A DNA stretch of 64,000 nt from Zygnema cylindricum (taxonomy: Eukaryota > Streptophyta > Zygnematophyceae > Zygnematales > Zygnemataceae), in NCBI GenBank assembly GCA_037447655.1, contig JBBHKE010003028.1, positions 55,383-119,382 on the forward strand. The letters run 5' to 3'. Below are positions 24,316-36,603 of this stretch, piece after piece. How positions within the stretch are numbered: position 1 is the first letter of the stretch; each line of letters starts with the position of its first letter. The position numbers and the translations under genes are program-made. The notes beneath the pieces are model-generated. The model saw only the letters and a list, made by a program, of their open reading frames with translations. It did no database searches and was not told the origin of the DNA.

Positions 24316-25351
24316 TGCAATTCTGTGTCCTCCATTGGGCTATAGAATCTAAGAAGCCTCTAGATAGTTTTTAACTAACCCACTTCAAGCCACAGCCACT
24401 GCTGCCCAAGAAGGCAAATTGGTAGTTTGCCTGCACCCGTGTGCAACGTAGACTCCCCTGAGTCTGTAGCAAATAGAATCATTGAAAACAACCAACCAGC
24501 CGATAAGTTATGGGGTGGCAAAGATGCATATTTTATACAAACCCTGAAGGGGAGAGGTGACTGTATGTCAAAACCACTAAGTCCTGATTCTCTCTAATAA
24601 CTCCTATCTACTGAATTATGGACTAATCATATTACTGTATCGTACCAAAAAGTACTACTGCCGCTGTACTTTTTGTACGACTAATGTACAACAAGGCTAT
24701 TACGTGGACGTGTGCCCTCTTTTTACTCGTCCGTAGGTTCCTCATAATTCGACCAAATGTGATCTCTCCACGTGGCGCTAGGTCATGCCATGTCACAAAA
24801 GAAACCAAAGTGACCAGTCCGGGATCTCGGCGATGGTGTGTGCCGTTTGATAAGAACCAAAATGAAATCTCAGCCGTTATAAATACTTGCGCGATATTTG
24901 TTTAGCTGTCGAAACAAAAATGCGCGGTATCTGTTTCGAAACCGTACCGTACTTCGTACTTTACAAAACTGTATATATGGATGTCGTATATAGTTCCAGT
25001 TAAATGAATTAGTTCACTCCTAACTAATTGAATATCTATCAAACCCTATGTAGTTAGCATTGGTCCTAAACTAATAGGATAAAGTTGACCGCTACCGGCC
25101 AACTTGACGAAAGGCAGGTACCAGGATCAAATCCTGGGTCCGTCAAGTATCTTTTTAGTAACCTACTAAAAAAAACCGCATGCTGAACTAAGGCAGCCAT
25201 GGTTCACCCACTCTCTCTATCCTTCAGTGACTACAACAAGTATGGTGGCTAGAGAGAGGAGGTGGAGGCAGGCTGTCGGCCCTTTTCTTTTCCTTTTTAT
25301 ACTGATATATTTAGACCTAGAAAATACTCTATAAATCTAGTAATTTAAACA
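24316..25351 (-). repeat. 5' LTR of Copia element F
   Basis: Minus strand TGTTTAAATTACTAG ... CACAGAATTGCA. Landmarks: core at 25223-25241, tRNA-like hairpin about 25103-25149, leader hairpin 24451-24464 followed by a GCACACGGGTGC hairpin, gag ATG 20 nt from the 3' end. Confidence 0.85.
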
Positions 25352-25688
25352 TTAACATTTATATGTTTATCAAACCATACATCACTTAGCACTGGTCCTA
25401 AACTAATAGGATAAAGCTACCGGCTACCGGTGACTTTGACGGACGGCAAGTACCAGGATCAAATCCTTGGGTCCGTCAAGTAACCTTTTAGTAAATATAC
25501 CAAACTACTGCCTCTCTCCCTCTAGATAGCATAGGCAACCATGGCTCTAGCTCCCTCTCCACCTTTCAGTGACTGCGACAAGTGTGGGAGCTGAAGTGAG
25601 GAGTTAGAGGAAGATTGCCTCTGCTTCTTTTCTACATTTTATCTTTTACAAAACCTAGAAAATACTAAAAGAACCTTTAATTTCTACA
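25352..25688 (-). repeat. 3' LTR fragment of Copia element H
   Basis: Matches about 34758-35097 of the H 5' LTR (CATTTATATGTTTATCAAACC onward). Cut on its left side where the F LTR ends, consistent with F having landed in it. Carries the core at 25566-25583. Confidence 0.8.
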
Positions 25689-26111
25689 TTCCCCTTATTT
25701 TTTAGTCACTCTTCAATTTAAGACCACACTTCTCCTTACAAAAAAATAGTTTAAGGGAAGTTAGAAGTTTGGTCATCATATCTGCTACCATTTCACTATA
25801 TGGTCTGTATTCTAAACCGATTATCTTGTTTCCTACCTTCTCCCTAACGAAGCTAAGTCTAATGTCTATATGTTTTGCTTTAAAGTGATGTTTAAGATTC
25901 GCAGAAATTGTAATGGCAACTTGATTATCACAAAACACTTTCTGGACACCACTCTTAAGATGACCAAGTTCACCAAGCAAGGACCGGACCCAAATTAATT
26001 CTTTTACAACAGAGCAAGAGGCCATGTACTCAGCCTCCATGGTGGACTGAGCAATGACCTTTTGCTGTTTTTTGCTCCAGCAGCAAACCCCATCACCCAT
26101 ATACAATACAT
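25689..26111 (-). pseudogene. pol: Copia H RNaseH, 3' part
   Basis: Minus-strand frame from 26106 with GDGVCCWSKKQQKVIAQS, MEAEYMASCS, KELIWVRSLL, VFCDNQVAITISAN and HIDIRLSFVREKV. It ends near 25702 next to an AAAATAAGGGGAA tract that would be the polypurine tract. Split from its upstream half (27094 on) by solo LTR I. Confidence 0.85.
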
Positions 26112-27093
26112 TGTTGTTTTGAAAAGTTTGTTTCGTACGTACGTGACATTTCGTGCGCTTGCAAAAGTTCGTGCGTAATGGAATTTAATGTGGAGGTTCG
26201 AATGGATTCACGGATTGGGAGAGCGATTGTATGGATAAAACTAAAGTGACGTAATGGACTCGGTGAGTGGCGGGAATAAACATTGAGAAATGGATGGCGG
26301 ATCCCTAAGCGATCCGATGTGAAATGAACAAAATGTTAAAATATACGCCGCCGGTACGGCGCAGCTGCGACGCAGACAAGACAACGCAGCTGCAGTTATT
26401 TTGCATATGATCCATATAGACAATTCCACTGCGCTTGGAATGAATCAAGTCGGCGGACGGAGATTCATAGGAAGATCTAAAGTAACTAAGCAATTTGACG
26501 CCTAGAATGCGGATTTTGCAAACGTGTCGGTGTAAATATTATGTACAACGGAGGTTTGTCTTTTTGCTAAATAGTTTAGGTAGATACCGTACAGCTGGTA
26601 TGCCTCCGTGCAGTCAGTAGTGAAATCTCTAAGTATAACTTGTAGGACTTAGATTATTTTGAGTATCACAGCTTAGTTAATAAAAAAAATGGCATACTGC
26701 TTTTCTGCAAATTTGACCTGTTCGGGTGATCACTCTGACTTATATTTTGATAAAAAACTTCGTGAAGATATTCAATGATACAGAAACTATATGTGTGTGT
26801 AGTTTCAGTGTGTTCTGTTGTCTCCGTAGAATTCTGTGAGAAGTCTACCTGGTTAGTTTGAGAAGCTGTCAACTGTTTTTGGGAAACTCAGGAGCTTATA
26901 TCTTCTATATTCCTTAGTATATTTAGCTGTAACTTCGGAGTTTACAGTGTATATAGTATACTGTATATTGGTGTAGTTTCAGGTGATTTTGTTCATTTTG
27001 GATTAATATGTGATGTTTGAAACACAATTGTTTTTGAGGTAGTCTGTTGGTATTTCCGTGAGTATCCATGGTTGAAATAGGCTATGGACAACA
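26112..27093 (+). mobile_element. Solo LTR I with perfect TACAT duplication
   Basis: Runs TGTTGTTTTGAAAAG ... CTATGGACAACA, the A/D type of LTR. The 5-bp target duplication TACAT is exact (26107-26111 and 27094-27098), and excision rejoins the H RNaseH frame. Contains the TATAACTTGTAGGACTTAG start region near 26634. Confidence 0.9.
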
Positions 27094-28460
27094 TACATAC
27101 CCAAACGTGCATCGCCTCATAGAGGCATCCCTATAGCTGGCATCACTCCAAGTGGTGATGTCAATATTTCTACCACCCAAATGCAACCATAGATCTCTAG
27201 TCCCTATGATATATCTAAGGACTCTCTTAGCTGCCTCCCAACCTTTCTTAGTGGGAGCATTCAGACTCCTACTTAGTACTCCTACAGCTGCGGCTATGTC
27301 TGGCCGGGTACAATTCATAAAATATACTAGGCTGCCCACTACTTGTCTATAAGGAATTGTCTGCATAAATCTCTTCTCTTCAGGGCCTAACTCCTCATCC
27401 AAGATTATAACTCCCTCTTCTACACTCCCCTCACTTCCCTTCTTTAGTTCCATTGGAGTGGTACAACTATTAGCCTTATCCATTTGGAATCTTTTTAACA
27501 TGTTTCCAAATGCCTCTTTCTGAGTTAATCTTATTATCTTTCTATCTCTGTCTCTCTCTACCTGAATTCCAAAAGTATACCTTGCTTCTCCCATATCCTT
27601 CATCTCAAATCTTCCTTTTAGATAATTTTTTAACTTATTTATTTTATCCATAGATTTACTAAAAACAAGCAAATAATCAAAGCAAATCATAAATTGCAAT
27701 AAAAATAATTCCTTCCTCATCTTCAAACAAATAAATTGAATGATCTGAGTTTATCCGAATATATCCCAAACTCGTAAGAAACTCATCGAGCTTCTTATTC
27801 TATTGTCGGGGCTACTGTTTCAACCCATACAAAGATTTGATAAATAGGCATACCTTGCTCTCCTCCCCTTGCGCCACAAATCCTTTGAGCTGTCACATAA
27901 AGATCTCCTCTTCCAACTCTTTATGTAGGGAAGCCGTCTTGATGTCCATTTGATGTACTTCCATGTCTTTTACTGCCGCCATACTGAGAAGTATCCGAAC
28001 GGAGGGAAACCTGACGACCGGAGAGAAAGTTTCCTCGTAGTTAATTCCTTCTTTTTAAGTAAATCCTTTCGCCACTAACCGAGCCTTGTAGCGCTCAATG
28101 GTGTTATCCGGGTTGAGTTTCAATTTAAACACCCACTTACACCCGATTGGCTTTCTGTCAGGAGGACTGTCCACCAATTCCCATGTATTGACCGCCATAA
28201 TTGAAGTCACCTCCTCATTAATGGTTGTCATCCACTGGTCCCTTTCAAGACAATTCATTGTCTCATTATAAGTTTCAGGTTTATCGGGTTGAGACAGTTT
28301 GGTTACCTTGTTGGTAACTTGTCTCTCTTGCTGTTTTTTGCTGCTAGTTCTTCCTCTCTCAAACTCTGTTGCCGGAATAGATGGCTCCTGTGGATTTTTC
28401 CAAACACTTTCGAATTCTCCCCTATCTCTCAATTTCGGGTCTATTTCTACCACGTCTTCC
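27094..28460 (-). pseudogene. pol: Copia H reverse transcriptase and RNaseH, upstream part
   Basis: RT starts at about 28230 (WMTTINEEVTSIMAVNTWEL, CKWVFKLKLN, RYKARLVAKGF), has stops near 28055 and a degraded middle, then DYLLVFSKSMDKINKLKNYL, where the catalytic YVDD pair is damaged. It continues LGEARYTFGIQ-like, CTTPMELKK, YRQVVGSLVYFMNCTRPDI, WEAAKRVLRYI and DITTWSDASY into RNaseH. The 214-codon frame 27082-27726 is the longest intact piece. Confidence 0.85.
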
Positions 28461-29480
28461 GCTTCAGTTAGAGTTGATATTAGGGGTTATACGGCTGGGT
28501 CCTCTTCGATCTGATCCGTGCCTGTAAGATCATCATCTTCTCGGAAACCTGGATAGTTAGGAAGCTCAAAGTCATCACAATTTTCCGACTCAAATCTGAT
28601 TTTGACTATTTTTCTATACTTAGACGGATCTATAGATTTCCTTTCATCTATGACCACTAGATGCTTCACTAGGGTTATATCTTCTCTCTTGAGAACATAG
28701 ACTTTATATCCTTTTACATCTTTATCTTATTGCAACAGTTTTCGTGGCTTTCCTTTTGGATCTAATTTTCAATTTGACCGATCTGTGTCTAGACTGAACA
28801 CTTGACTACCGAAAACCTTTAAGTGTGAAACATCTGGTTTTCAGCATGTCCATCTCTCATAAGGTGTTTGGCCTTTTACTGCTCAACTAAAAACTATATT
28901 CTTGAGATAATTAACAGAGTTCATTGCTTCGGCCCAAAATCTCTTTCCTATCTTTTTACCTGATAACATACTCCTGGCATTATCACTTAGTGTTCTATTT
29001 AACGTCTCGGCTACACCATTCTACTCAGGATTTTCAAGAATTGTCTTTTGGTGTTGCACTCTATATTCTCTAAAAAAATCCTCAAATTGATTGGAGGTAT
29101 ACTCTCCCCCATTATCACTTCTTACTCTCTTAATAGAGGCTTCATAGAGTTTCTCACTCCACGTTTTATATTCTTTAGAAACTTGTGGGGCCTCTATTTT
29201 ATTTTTCAAAAAATACACTCTTGAGTACCGAGACCAATCATCAATGATTGTCATCATAAATCTCTTACCACCGGGTGAGGGCACTTAGGTCGGTCCCCAA
29301 ATATCAGTGTGTACCAAGTCTAACACTTTTTCCCCTTTATAAGTGCTTCCTTTGGGAAGGGTAAGTTGTGTGCCTTACCTTGAGCACAACCACTAGAGTC
29401 ACTCAAGTTTTCATTTTCTCCAATTTGAATTCCTTCCACTATTCCCATTATTTTCATTTCTTTTAACTTATCTAAATGCA
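28461..29480 (-). pseudogene. pol: Copia H integrase remnant
   Basis: Core motifs on the minus strand: GKRFMMTIIDDWSRYSRVYF, KRVRSDNGGEYTSNQFEDFF (29021-29284), and an AERLNR-like region near 28990-29020 broken by a frame change. A linker frame lies at 28487-28669. The HHCC segment (CAQGKAHNLPF) is near 29360-29390. Confidence 0.75.
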
Positions 29481-31050
29481 CATGTCCAGGCCTCTTATGC
29501 CACAACATAATATCATGAACACCAACATAGTAAAGTTTCTTCTTTTCCTTGCTTAAAATCAACCTAAACATCCCTTGGCTACCTTTTTCAACAGTGAAAT
29601 ACACTTTCTCCTCAAAGCTAGCAGTAAAGATTCCCTTCCTAGTGCTTGTCTCAAAACCCTTATCATCTAACACAGACGTTGAGATGGGGTTTTTTTTTTA
29701 CTCTAGAATAATCAACACATCAGAGAATGTCACTATGGATGTATTTCCCTCCACTAAGACTTTCAGATCTACCGATTCTACCATAGTAGTAATGACTACC
29801 CTCCCAACCCCATACTCTATATCTACGGTGGGAATCTTTCTCATCTTAGTGAAAAGGTGTTTATCCTTACATTTGTCCATGGAGGCACCCGAATCCACAA
29901 TCCAACCTCTTTCACCTTTCAAACCTTCGAAAGCACATTTATGCTTTCGAGGAATTTCGACCTCGGTCTTCACCGCCAACTCCTCATACAACAAGAGCTC
30001 ATCGTCATCGTCCTCGGATTCCTCCTCGTGTACCTAAGTCACAAGAGCCTTTCTTTTTCCTCTTGGGCGTCCACCAATGTGCCCCTCCTTTAACCAAAGT
30101 TCGGTTAGCTTAGTGCACTCCGCCATATAGTGCCCTGGTTTTTTACAAAAGTGGCACAAACCTTTGGGAGCCCTTGGTCCAAACTCTTCGGTCTGATTTT
30201 TCTGCGCCCCCCCCTCTATAATTTCTGACCGATTTCTTAGAATCATTGTTCCTCCAATCGGTCCTAGCTGCCAGGGCTTGCCCACTCTTTCCTCCCCTTT
30301 GGATCTCAATCGTATTTTCCCGAACGAGAATCATCCCTACCACTGAATTCCATAAGCACTTAATTCCATATCTACTATGAGTATGACAAGTCCTGCACAC
30401 TGTTGACTATGTTCTCGAACTCATCTGGTAACTTCATGAGCAATCAGTTAACCTTCATCTTTTCAGTTTAAACCTGTCCAGCACTCTCCAGCTCCATGAA
30501 AAGTGCTGCGAGCTCATTACAAAAATCCAACATTTTCCCCCCCTTGTATACATATGCGTCAATTTTCTGATCAGCCAATTGTTGTTGGTAAATCGTACCA
30601 CTTCAGTACATGTTTATAAGCGCCACCCAAGGATTAGATGCCCTTTCTACTTGCAAATGAGGAGATGCAAGCTTTTGAGTAAGATGGCGGAGGATGAAGT
30701 GCTTTGTCGCCATATTGTTGTAGTTCCAAGTATCGGTATCATTCTCTTTGTTCCTCGGAATAGGTGACATGAATGCCAAACCGGTTGCTATTGTTGTGAC
30801 CGTCTCCTTCACTTTTCCTTTGTCCACCACTTCCCTTTCCTTTGTCTCTTGCGTTGGAGATGGATCTGCATCTCAGGTGAATCTGTTTCCTCCAAACCCT
30901 AGAGATATGCCAAGAGTAGCTGGACGCCTCACCCGTCCACTCACTATTCACCAAAACCTTTTCCCACATAGAGCTCCTGTCATCATACTTTCCCGGTATA
31001 TGAAGCAATTTCTATTGAAGATGGGCACCCTAGAGGGTGGGTCCATAACT
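29481..31050 (-). pseudogene. gag: Copia H gag-protease remnant
   Basis: Protease keeps an intact DSGAS site (RGWIVDSGASMDKCKDKHLF, about 29850-29915). The zinc knuckle CHFCKKPGHYMAEC is near 30120-30165. Gag upstream is in several frames to about 31068, with RILRHLTQK-like and RENTIEIQRGGKS segments. Its start lies inside the LTR as in F. A T-run near 29690 disrupts the pre-integrase frame. Confidence 0.75.
31036..31050 (-). promoter_or_regulatory. Primer-binding site of element H, mutated
   Basis: Minus-strand AGTTATGGACCCACC next to the LTR end; 13 of 15 positions match the consensus of B, C and F. Confidence 0.7.
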
Positions 31051-31737
31051 TGCAACTCTGTGGCCTCCATAGATCCTCAGAGTAGGCAGTTCACGCCAAG
31101 CCTCTAGGAAAACCCTGACCCTTTTGTATTTCAGCAAGAATAACTACCACCTTGGAAGACAAAAACTCTGACCACCTTCACCCCAATGAAGGCAAGACTC
31201 CCCTAAGTCGATACCAAAAAGAATCTTTGAATTTGCTCCCTTGAGTAGTAAGTTATGAGTGGTCAAAGATGACCTTTTGTACTGGAGCTCTCTTGGAGAG
31301 AGGTGGCTACCTACTAAAACTCTTTCAATTGACGTACGGCACCAATCATAATACTTTGTTGTATAGAAAAGTATAGGTAACGGTGTACTTTTTGTACGGC
31401 CATCGTACGACATGGCCAAACAGTCGACACAAGCCATATCCGAATTCGTTTCTGTAATCTTCATAGTTGCCACAATCCAATGTTGTCGCGCCATGTGTCA
31501 CTTGATGAAGCGATGACCGTAAAAACGCCAAAAGTACCTATTACGCAATCGCGGCGCCTATCGTGGCCGTCTTTTAAAAACTGGCTATAATTGTAGCCGT
31601 TGAAAATAGACGCGCGGTATTTGTTTCACGGTCGAAACAAGTGCGCGGTATCTGTTTCATAAAATACATACTACCGTACTGTACTTGAACTAAAATACAT
31701 ACTACCGTACTGTACTTGAACTGTTTCTATGTACTAC
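31051..31737 (-). repeat. 5' LTR of Copia element H, promoter-containing part
   Basis: Minus strand up to ...GAGTTGCA at the primer site. Holds the leader hairpin (31196-31209) and start-region blocks. Interrupted at 31737 by element J and continued at 34720. Confidence 0.8.
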
Positions 31738-32522
31738 TGCTGAAATTATTAGATTTATGTGGTATTTTCTAGGTCTGAATTTATTAGTAAAGGCAGGAAA
31801 AGTAAAAGCGTAGGCAGCCTGCCTCCACCTCTTCACTCTACCCCCCATAATTGTTGTAGTCACTGAAGAATAAAGAGGCTAGTGGAGCCATGGCTGCCTC
31901 AGCTCCATAGGCAGGACTTAAGAGTGACCTAAGTCACTCTCAACAAAAGGTTGAGTCCGGCAGGACTCCAACCTCCGACCGGCAGAGCGTGGGGTAGACG
32001 TCAGCTCTAAATAGTGTATCGTAGAAGTTCGTTACATCACATGAGGTATGATATTTATTTAAAAATTAAACATAATATTAATTCGATAAACGTAGCAATG
32101 AAAAGGAAACATAGAGACGTAGCAGATTCAATACATACATCAAATTTGCCGCACGAAATAAATGAATCGGATATTTATTTCAACGGCGTACATTAAATCT
32201 GGTCTTCATCTGACGGCACTAATCATCGCCGAGGTCCTAGAATGGACACTTTGGCGGTTTTCCGGACGTGGCGTGACCTAACAATATGTGGTTGGATTGA
32301 ATTGAGCAGCGGGGATCCCGGACGACATAAGGACGACTCAAACGGCGACACGTGTCTACTCCATGGCCTTGTCGTAAAGAGGCCGTACATAAAATACATC
32401 GACTACAGTTCTTTTTCATATTTTCTGCTTGTGTAGTTGTAGTGGTTGCCATTGAAAGTGGGTTAGTTAATAATTATCTCGAGGCTTCCTGAAATTTGTA
32501 GTCCAATGGACACAGAATTGCA
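31738..32522 (+). repeat. 5' LTR of Copia element J
   Basis: Begins TGCTGAAATTATTAG, ends GGACACAGAATTGCA. It is shorter than its relatives: sequence jumps from the region upstream of TATA (about 32420) to the late leader, so the start site and leader hairpins are missing and transcription from here is doubtful. Core at about 31849-31866, tRNA-like hairpin about 31945-32005. Confidence 0.8.
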
Positions 32523-33290
32523 AGTTATGGGCCCGCCCTCTAAGGTGCCCACCTTCAATGGATCTGGGTTCATCTATTGGGAAGCCATGATGATGGGAGC
32601 TTTGTGCGAAAAACAATATTGGCGTATCATCAGTGGACAAGTGAAACGTCCACCTTTGGGAACTCCACCAGGATTTAGAGGTGTAAGGTTTTATGCAGCA
32701 ACGGCTGCCTCAGCGGAGGAGGCAGATGATGGGGAGATCAGTGTGTCCGAAAAGGGGAAAAGGAAGGAGACACCCCTCACTCCTATTGCCATCGACCCGG
32801 GAGTGGCGACCGTGAAGACTGCGGAGAACGATACTCAAATATGGGAGGATGTAAACATGGCTGCCAAGAACTTCGTTCTGAGGCACCTCACTCAAGCTTT
32901 GGCCACCCCTCATCTTCACATTTACAAGGCCAAGGAGTTGTGGGTGAGTTTGGTGGAGATCTATAGAGCTAGAACTATTCAAAAGCTCTAGTTTGCGGAG
33001 CAAAAGCTAGTGAGTTACACTTACAAAGGAGGAAAGATGTTAGATTACTGTAATGATCTTTCTTGTTTGTATATGGAGATGGAAAGTGTCGGGTGGACAG
33101 GTATAATGAAAATGAAACTTAACACTCTTATCATGAAGTTACCAGACGAGTACGAGAACATAGTGTACCGAGTACAGGGAATGCCTGATAGTTCATGGAA
33201 ATGGAACATAGTGGTCCTGATGATTCTTGTGCACGAAAACACAATGGAGATTAGGAGAGGAGGAAAGAGCACTTAAGCTCTAGCTCTAGA
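32506..33290 (+). pseudogene. gag: Copia J gag
   Basis: ATG at 32506 lies 17 nt inside the LTR end. The N-terminus reads MDTELQVMGPPSKVPTFNG, with the primer-binding site (32523-32537, AGTTATGGGCCCGCC) coding QVMGP. Gag continues to a TAG at 32989-32991, then 33010-33276 (SYTYKGGKMLDYCNDLSCLY, IMKLPDEYENIVYRVQ) to a TAA at about 33274. It joins in nearly the same register to the knuckle at 33378. Only a few lesions, so this is one of the best-preserved gag regions here. Confidence 0.85.
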
Positions 33291-33299
33291 AGGGGACCG

Positions 33300-34371
33300 A
33301 TGGGGGAGGACCCGAAGAAATCGTACAAAGGGGAAGGAGATCATTCTGGAGGACCGAGGCCGCCAAATGGTCTTTGTCATTTTTGCAAAAAGTCGCGACA
33401 TTTCATCGCTGATTGTGTCAAGCTGTCGGAGCTGAGGCTCCAAGAGAACCGTGGTGGGGGTTCTTCCGGAGGGAAGAAAAAGGCACTTGTGGTTACAAAA
33501 GTGACAGGAGAAATCGAGGATGAGTCTTCAGAGGAGGATGGAGAGCTTGTTCTTGACGAGAATCTGGAGGAGAAGGAGATCCCTCGTAGACAGAAATGTG
33601 CCCTTGGAGCAATTCGGGAGGCTCCACAGAAAGGATGGATCATCGACTCAGGTGCATCCATGCATATGTGTCGTGATAAGGAACTTTTCACTAAGCTAAG
33701 AAAGATCTCTACTGTAGAGATAGAGTTTGGGGATGGGAGAGTGGTTACTACAGATCTAGTAGGATCACTAGATCAAAAAGTTTTAGTGGAGGGTAAGACT
33801 TCTATACTTACATTCTCAAATGTACTCTACATTCCTCAGCTGATTAAAAATCTTGTCTCCACGTTTGTGTTAGATGACAAGGAGTTTGATACCTTCACTA
33901 GAAAGGGAGTCTTTACAGCTAAGTATGGGGATGAAGTTTACTTCACGACAGATAAGGGTAGCCAAGAAATTTTTAGGCTTAACCTGAGTAATGAAAAGAA
34001 GAATGCTTACTATGTTGGTGTTCCTAAGTTGATGATTTGGCATAAGCGGTTGGGGCATGTGCATTTTGATAGGTTGAGGGAAATGAAAAAGCTTGGGGTA
34101 GTAGTAGGCATTCATTTTGGGGATAATGAAATGATGGATGATTATAGTGGCTGTGCTCAAGGTAAGGCTCACAGACTTCCCTTTCCCAAAGCCGCCACAT
34201 ATAGAGGTGAGAAAGTATTAGATTTGGTCCACATGGATATTTGGGGACCTGCAAAAGTACCTTCGGTTAGAGGAAAGAGGTTTATGTTGACAATAACCGA
34301 TGACTGGTCTATATACTCTAGAGTGTATTTTCTGAAAAACAAAGTCTGAAACATCAACTTACTTCAAAGAA
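33300..34371 (+). pseudogene. pol: Copia J protease and integrase N-terminal part
   Basis: A 349-codon frame holds the knuckle CHFCKKSRHFIADC (about residues 27-40), GWIIDSGASMHMCRDKELF with an intact protease site, GAG-pre-integrase (IWHKRLGHVHFDRLREMKKL), the CAQGKAHRLPFPKAATYRGE finger end and the start of the integrase core (LVHMDIWGP, TITDDWSIYSRVYFLKN). The frame ends at a TGA at about 34347. Homology to integrase continues to about 34371 and then jumps into LTR sequence. The rest of integrase, RT and RNaseH are deleted. Confidence 0.9.
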
Positions 34372-34719
34372 TATTTCTACAGTACTTTTTGGTACTTTAC
34401 AGTATTTTGATTGGAGCGTACTTTAGTTGATAGATTTTGTGAGAGAGATGTAGGACTTAGAATATTTTTAGACAGTCATCTCTCCTTTGGGAGCTTTGTA
34501 TAAATTGGCATCTTTACCGGCTCATAACTTATCGCCTGGTTGGGCGTTTTAAGAGATTCTTTTTCCTACGGACTAAGAAGAGTCCAGGCTGCACAGAGGT
34601 GCTGTCAAATTGTTTGCTTCTCTGCTTGGGTAGCAGTGGTTGCCATAGAAAGTGGGTTAGTTAATAACTATCGAAAGGCTTCCTGAATTTTGTAGTCCAA
34701 TAGAGGACACAGATTTGCA
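34372..34719 (+). repeat. Truncated 3' LTR of Copia element J
   Basis: Begins in the middle of an LTR, upstream of the start region (GATTGGAGC, TTGATAGATTTTGTGAGAG), with TATA (TGTATAAATTGG, about 34498) and hairpin remnants, ending GACACAGATTTGCA. It keeps the part that the J 5' LTR has lost. Flanks ACTAC (31733-31737) and ACTAG (34720-34724) are a 5-bp target duplication with one change. Confidence 0.8.
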
Positions 34720-35097
34720 ACTAGGAATCTATTCGACAGTTAAATGAATTACTCTATGTGTTAACATTTATATGTTTATCAAACCATACATCACTTGGCA
34801 CTGGTCCTAGACTAATAGGATAAAGCTACCGGCTACCGCTGACTTTGACGGACGACAGGTACCAAGATCAAATCGTTGGGTCCGTCGAGTAACTTTTTTG
34901 TAAATCTACCAAACTAGTGCGTCTCTCCCTTTGGATAGCATAGGCAGCCATGGCTCTAGCTCCCTCTCCACCTTTCACTGACTGAGACAAGTGTGGGAGC
35001 TGAAGAGAGGAGTTAGAGGCAGACTGCCTCTTCTTCATTTCTGTATTTTATCTTTTACTAAACATTGAAAATACTAAAAGAACATTTAATTTCTACA
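34720..35097 (-). repeat. 5' LTR of Copia element H, distal part
   Basis: Continuation of 31051-31737 beyond element J, ending (minus-strand start) TGTAGAAATTAAATG at 35097. Carries the core and tRNA-like hairpin (about 34846-34888). Confidence 0.8.
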
Positions 35098-35455
35098 AAG
35101 GACCACCAAGGGCTATACATTGTCAACAACTTCGTGTATGGCGGGCAAAACCGGCACCAACGAAAAAAAGATTGTGACACCCAGGATATTCCAAACACGT
35201 AGAGGTTCGCATACGAGGTTTGGGTGGAGGTGGGGGAGGGAAAAGGGGAAAAAAAGTGCTTCCGAACATGGTCAATAAATCAAAGAAGCCATAAGAATTG
35301 AGAGAATGAGAGCAAGAGAAAATGTGGGGGAGGAACGGGAACCAATTGTGATAGATGGTGAAATTGGTAGTGGGCCAAAAAAGAACATGAAGTTGGATGC
35401 CGAAAAAGAGAGAATGGGAGGGGGGGGAGAGAAAGGGAGAGGGGGGGGGGAGGAA
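35098..35455. other. Purine-rich DNA between elements H and C
   Basis: Non-repetitive in this window, with G-rich and A/G-rich runs (about 35221-35255 and 35417-35455). An open minus-strand frame here is a by-product of the lack of A in the pyrimidine-rich complement. I see no gene. Confidence 0.5.
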
Positions 35456-36603
35456 TGTTGAAACTGGTGTATTTTCTATGTCTATATTAGGATAGAAAAG
35501 GTGCACAGACAGTCTGCCTCTAACTCCCTTCTCCAAGCCCCCACACTTGTTTTAGTCACTGAAGGCTGGATAGGGAGATAGAGCCATGGTTGCCTAGGCC
35601 CTCTAGAGAGAGAAGGAGTAGTTTTGGTAGATTTACCAAAAAATGGATTGAGGGATCCAAGATTTGATCCTAGTATTTGCCATCTCTCAAATCTTTGATA
35701 GTCGTTAGCTTTGTCCTATAGTCTACGACTTGTGCTAGGATATATAGGGTCCGATATATATTTAAAGGTGAACACGTAGACTAATTTATTAACGTAACAA
35801 ATAAGATTCTCAGCACATAGATAGAGTTAGATTTAGTTCAGATTAGGATACCGCACGAAACAAATGTGCGGCATAATTGTTTCGACGGCAAGAAATAAAA
35901 GCATGTCTTGATCGGACCGGCATGGTGGGAGCCGATATGGCGGAGTGGGCGTTTTAGCGTTTCTCGGTCACCGCCACTCCGAATGACACCTGGCAACCTC
36001 TTACGGGTTTACGGAATTCTTTTGAGCGCACGATAATGAGTTCGTTGTGGTAGATGTCATCGTTATGACCATGCCGTACAAATGCCGTACACAAAGTACT
36101 CCGACACCTGCGCTTTTATGTACAGTACAGTCTTGTGATAAGTGCCGTACTTTACTAGTAGAGAGTTTAGAGAGGGGTTTAGGACTTAGAAAAATAGAAG
36201 GTAGCCGCCTCTCTCACAAAGTGCTTTTGTATTTATATGCCATCATTGGCCAACCATAACTAACTGCTCAGGGAGCAAATTCAGTGATTCTTTATGCTCC
36301 GGACTCAGGGGAGTCCACGCTACACAGGGTTGTAGTCAGTCAGATATTTTAGTCGGTTAAAGATTTTGCCTGCTAGGGTGGCTGCATTAATAAGGGAAAG
36401 TCAAAGTGGGGGAATGTGTCCAGATACTCGTATTCTAACTTTGCATTCTGTAGGGGAACTGAGCACACAGAAAGTATACCTTTCACAGGGGTGAAGCTAT
36501 ATTGGGGTTTTGATTGTCAAGGTGTTAGTCATTTGGGTTTGTATTAACTTGGAGTCGGCACTATCTAGATAAGCTTCTTTGGATATGTAATTTCTGTGGG
36601 GAA

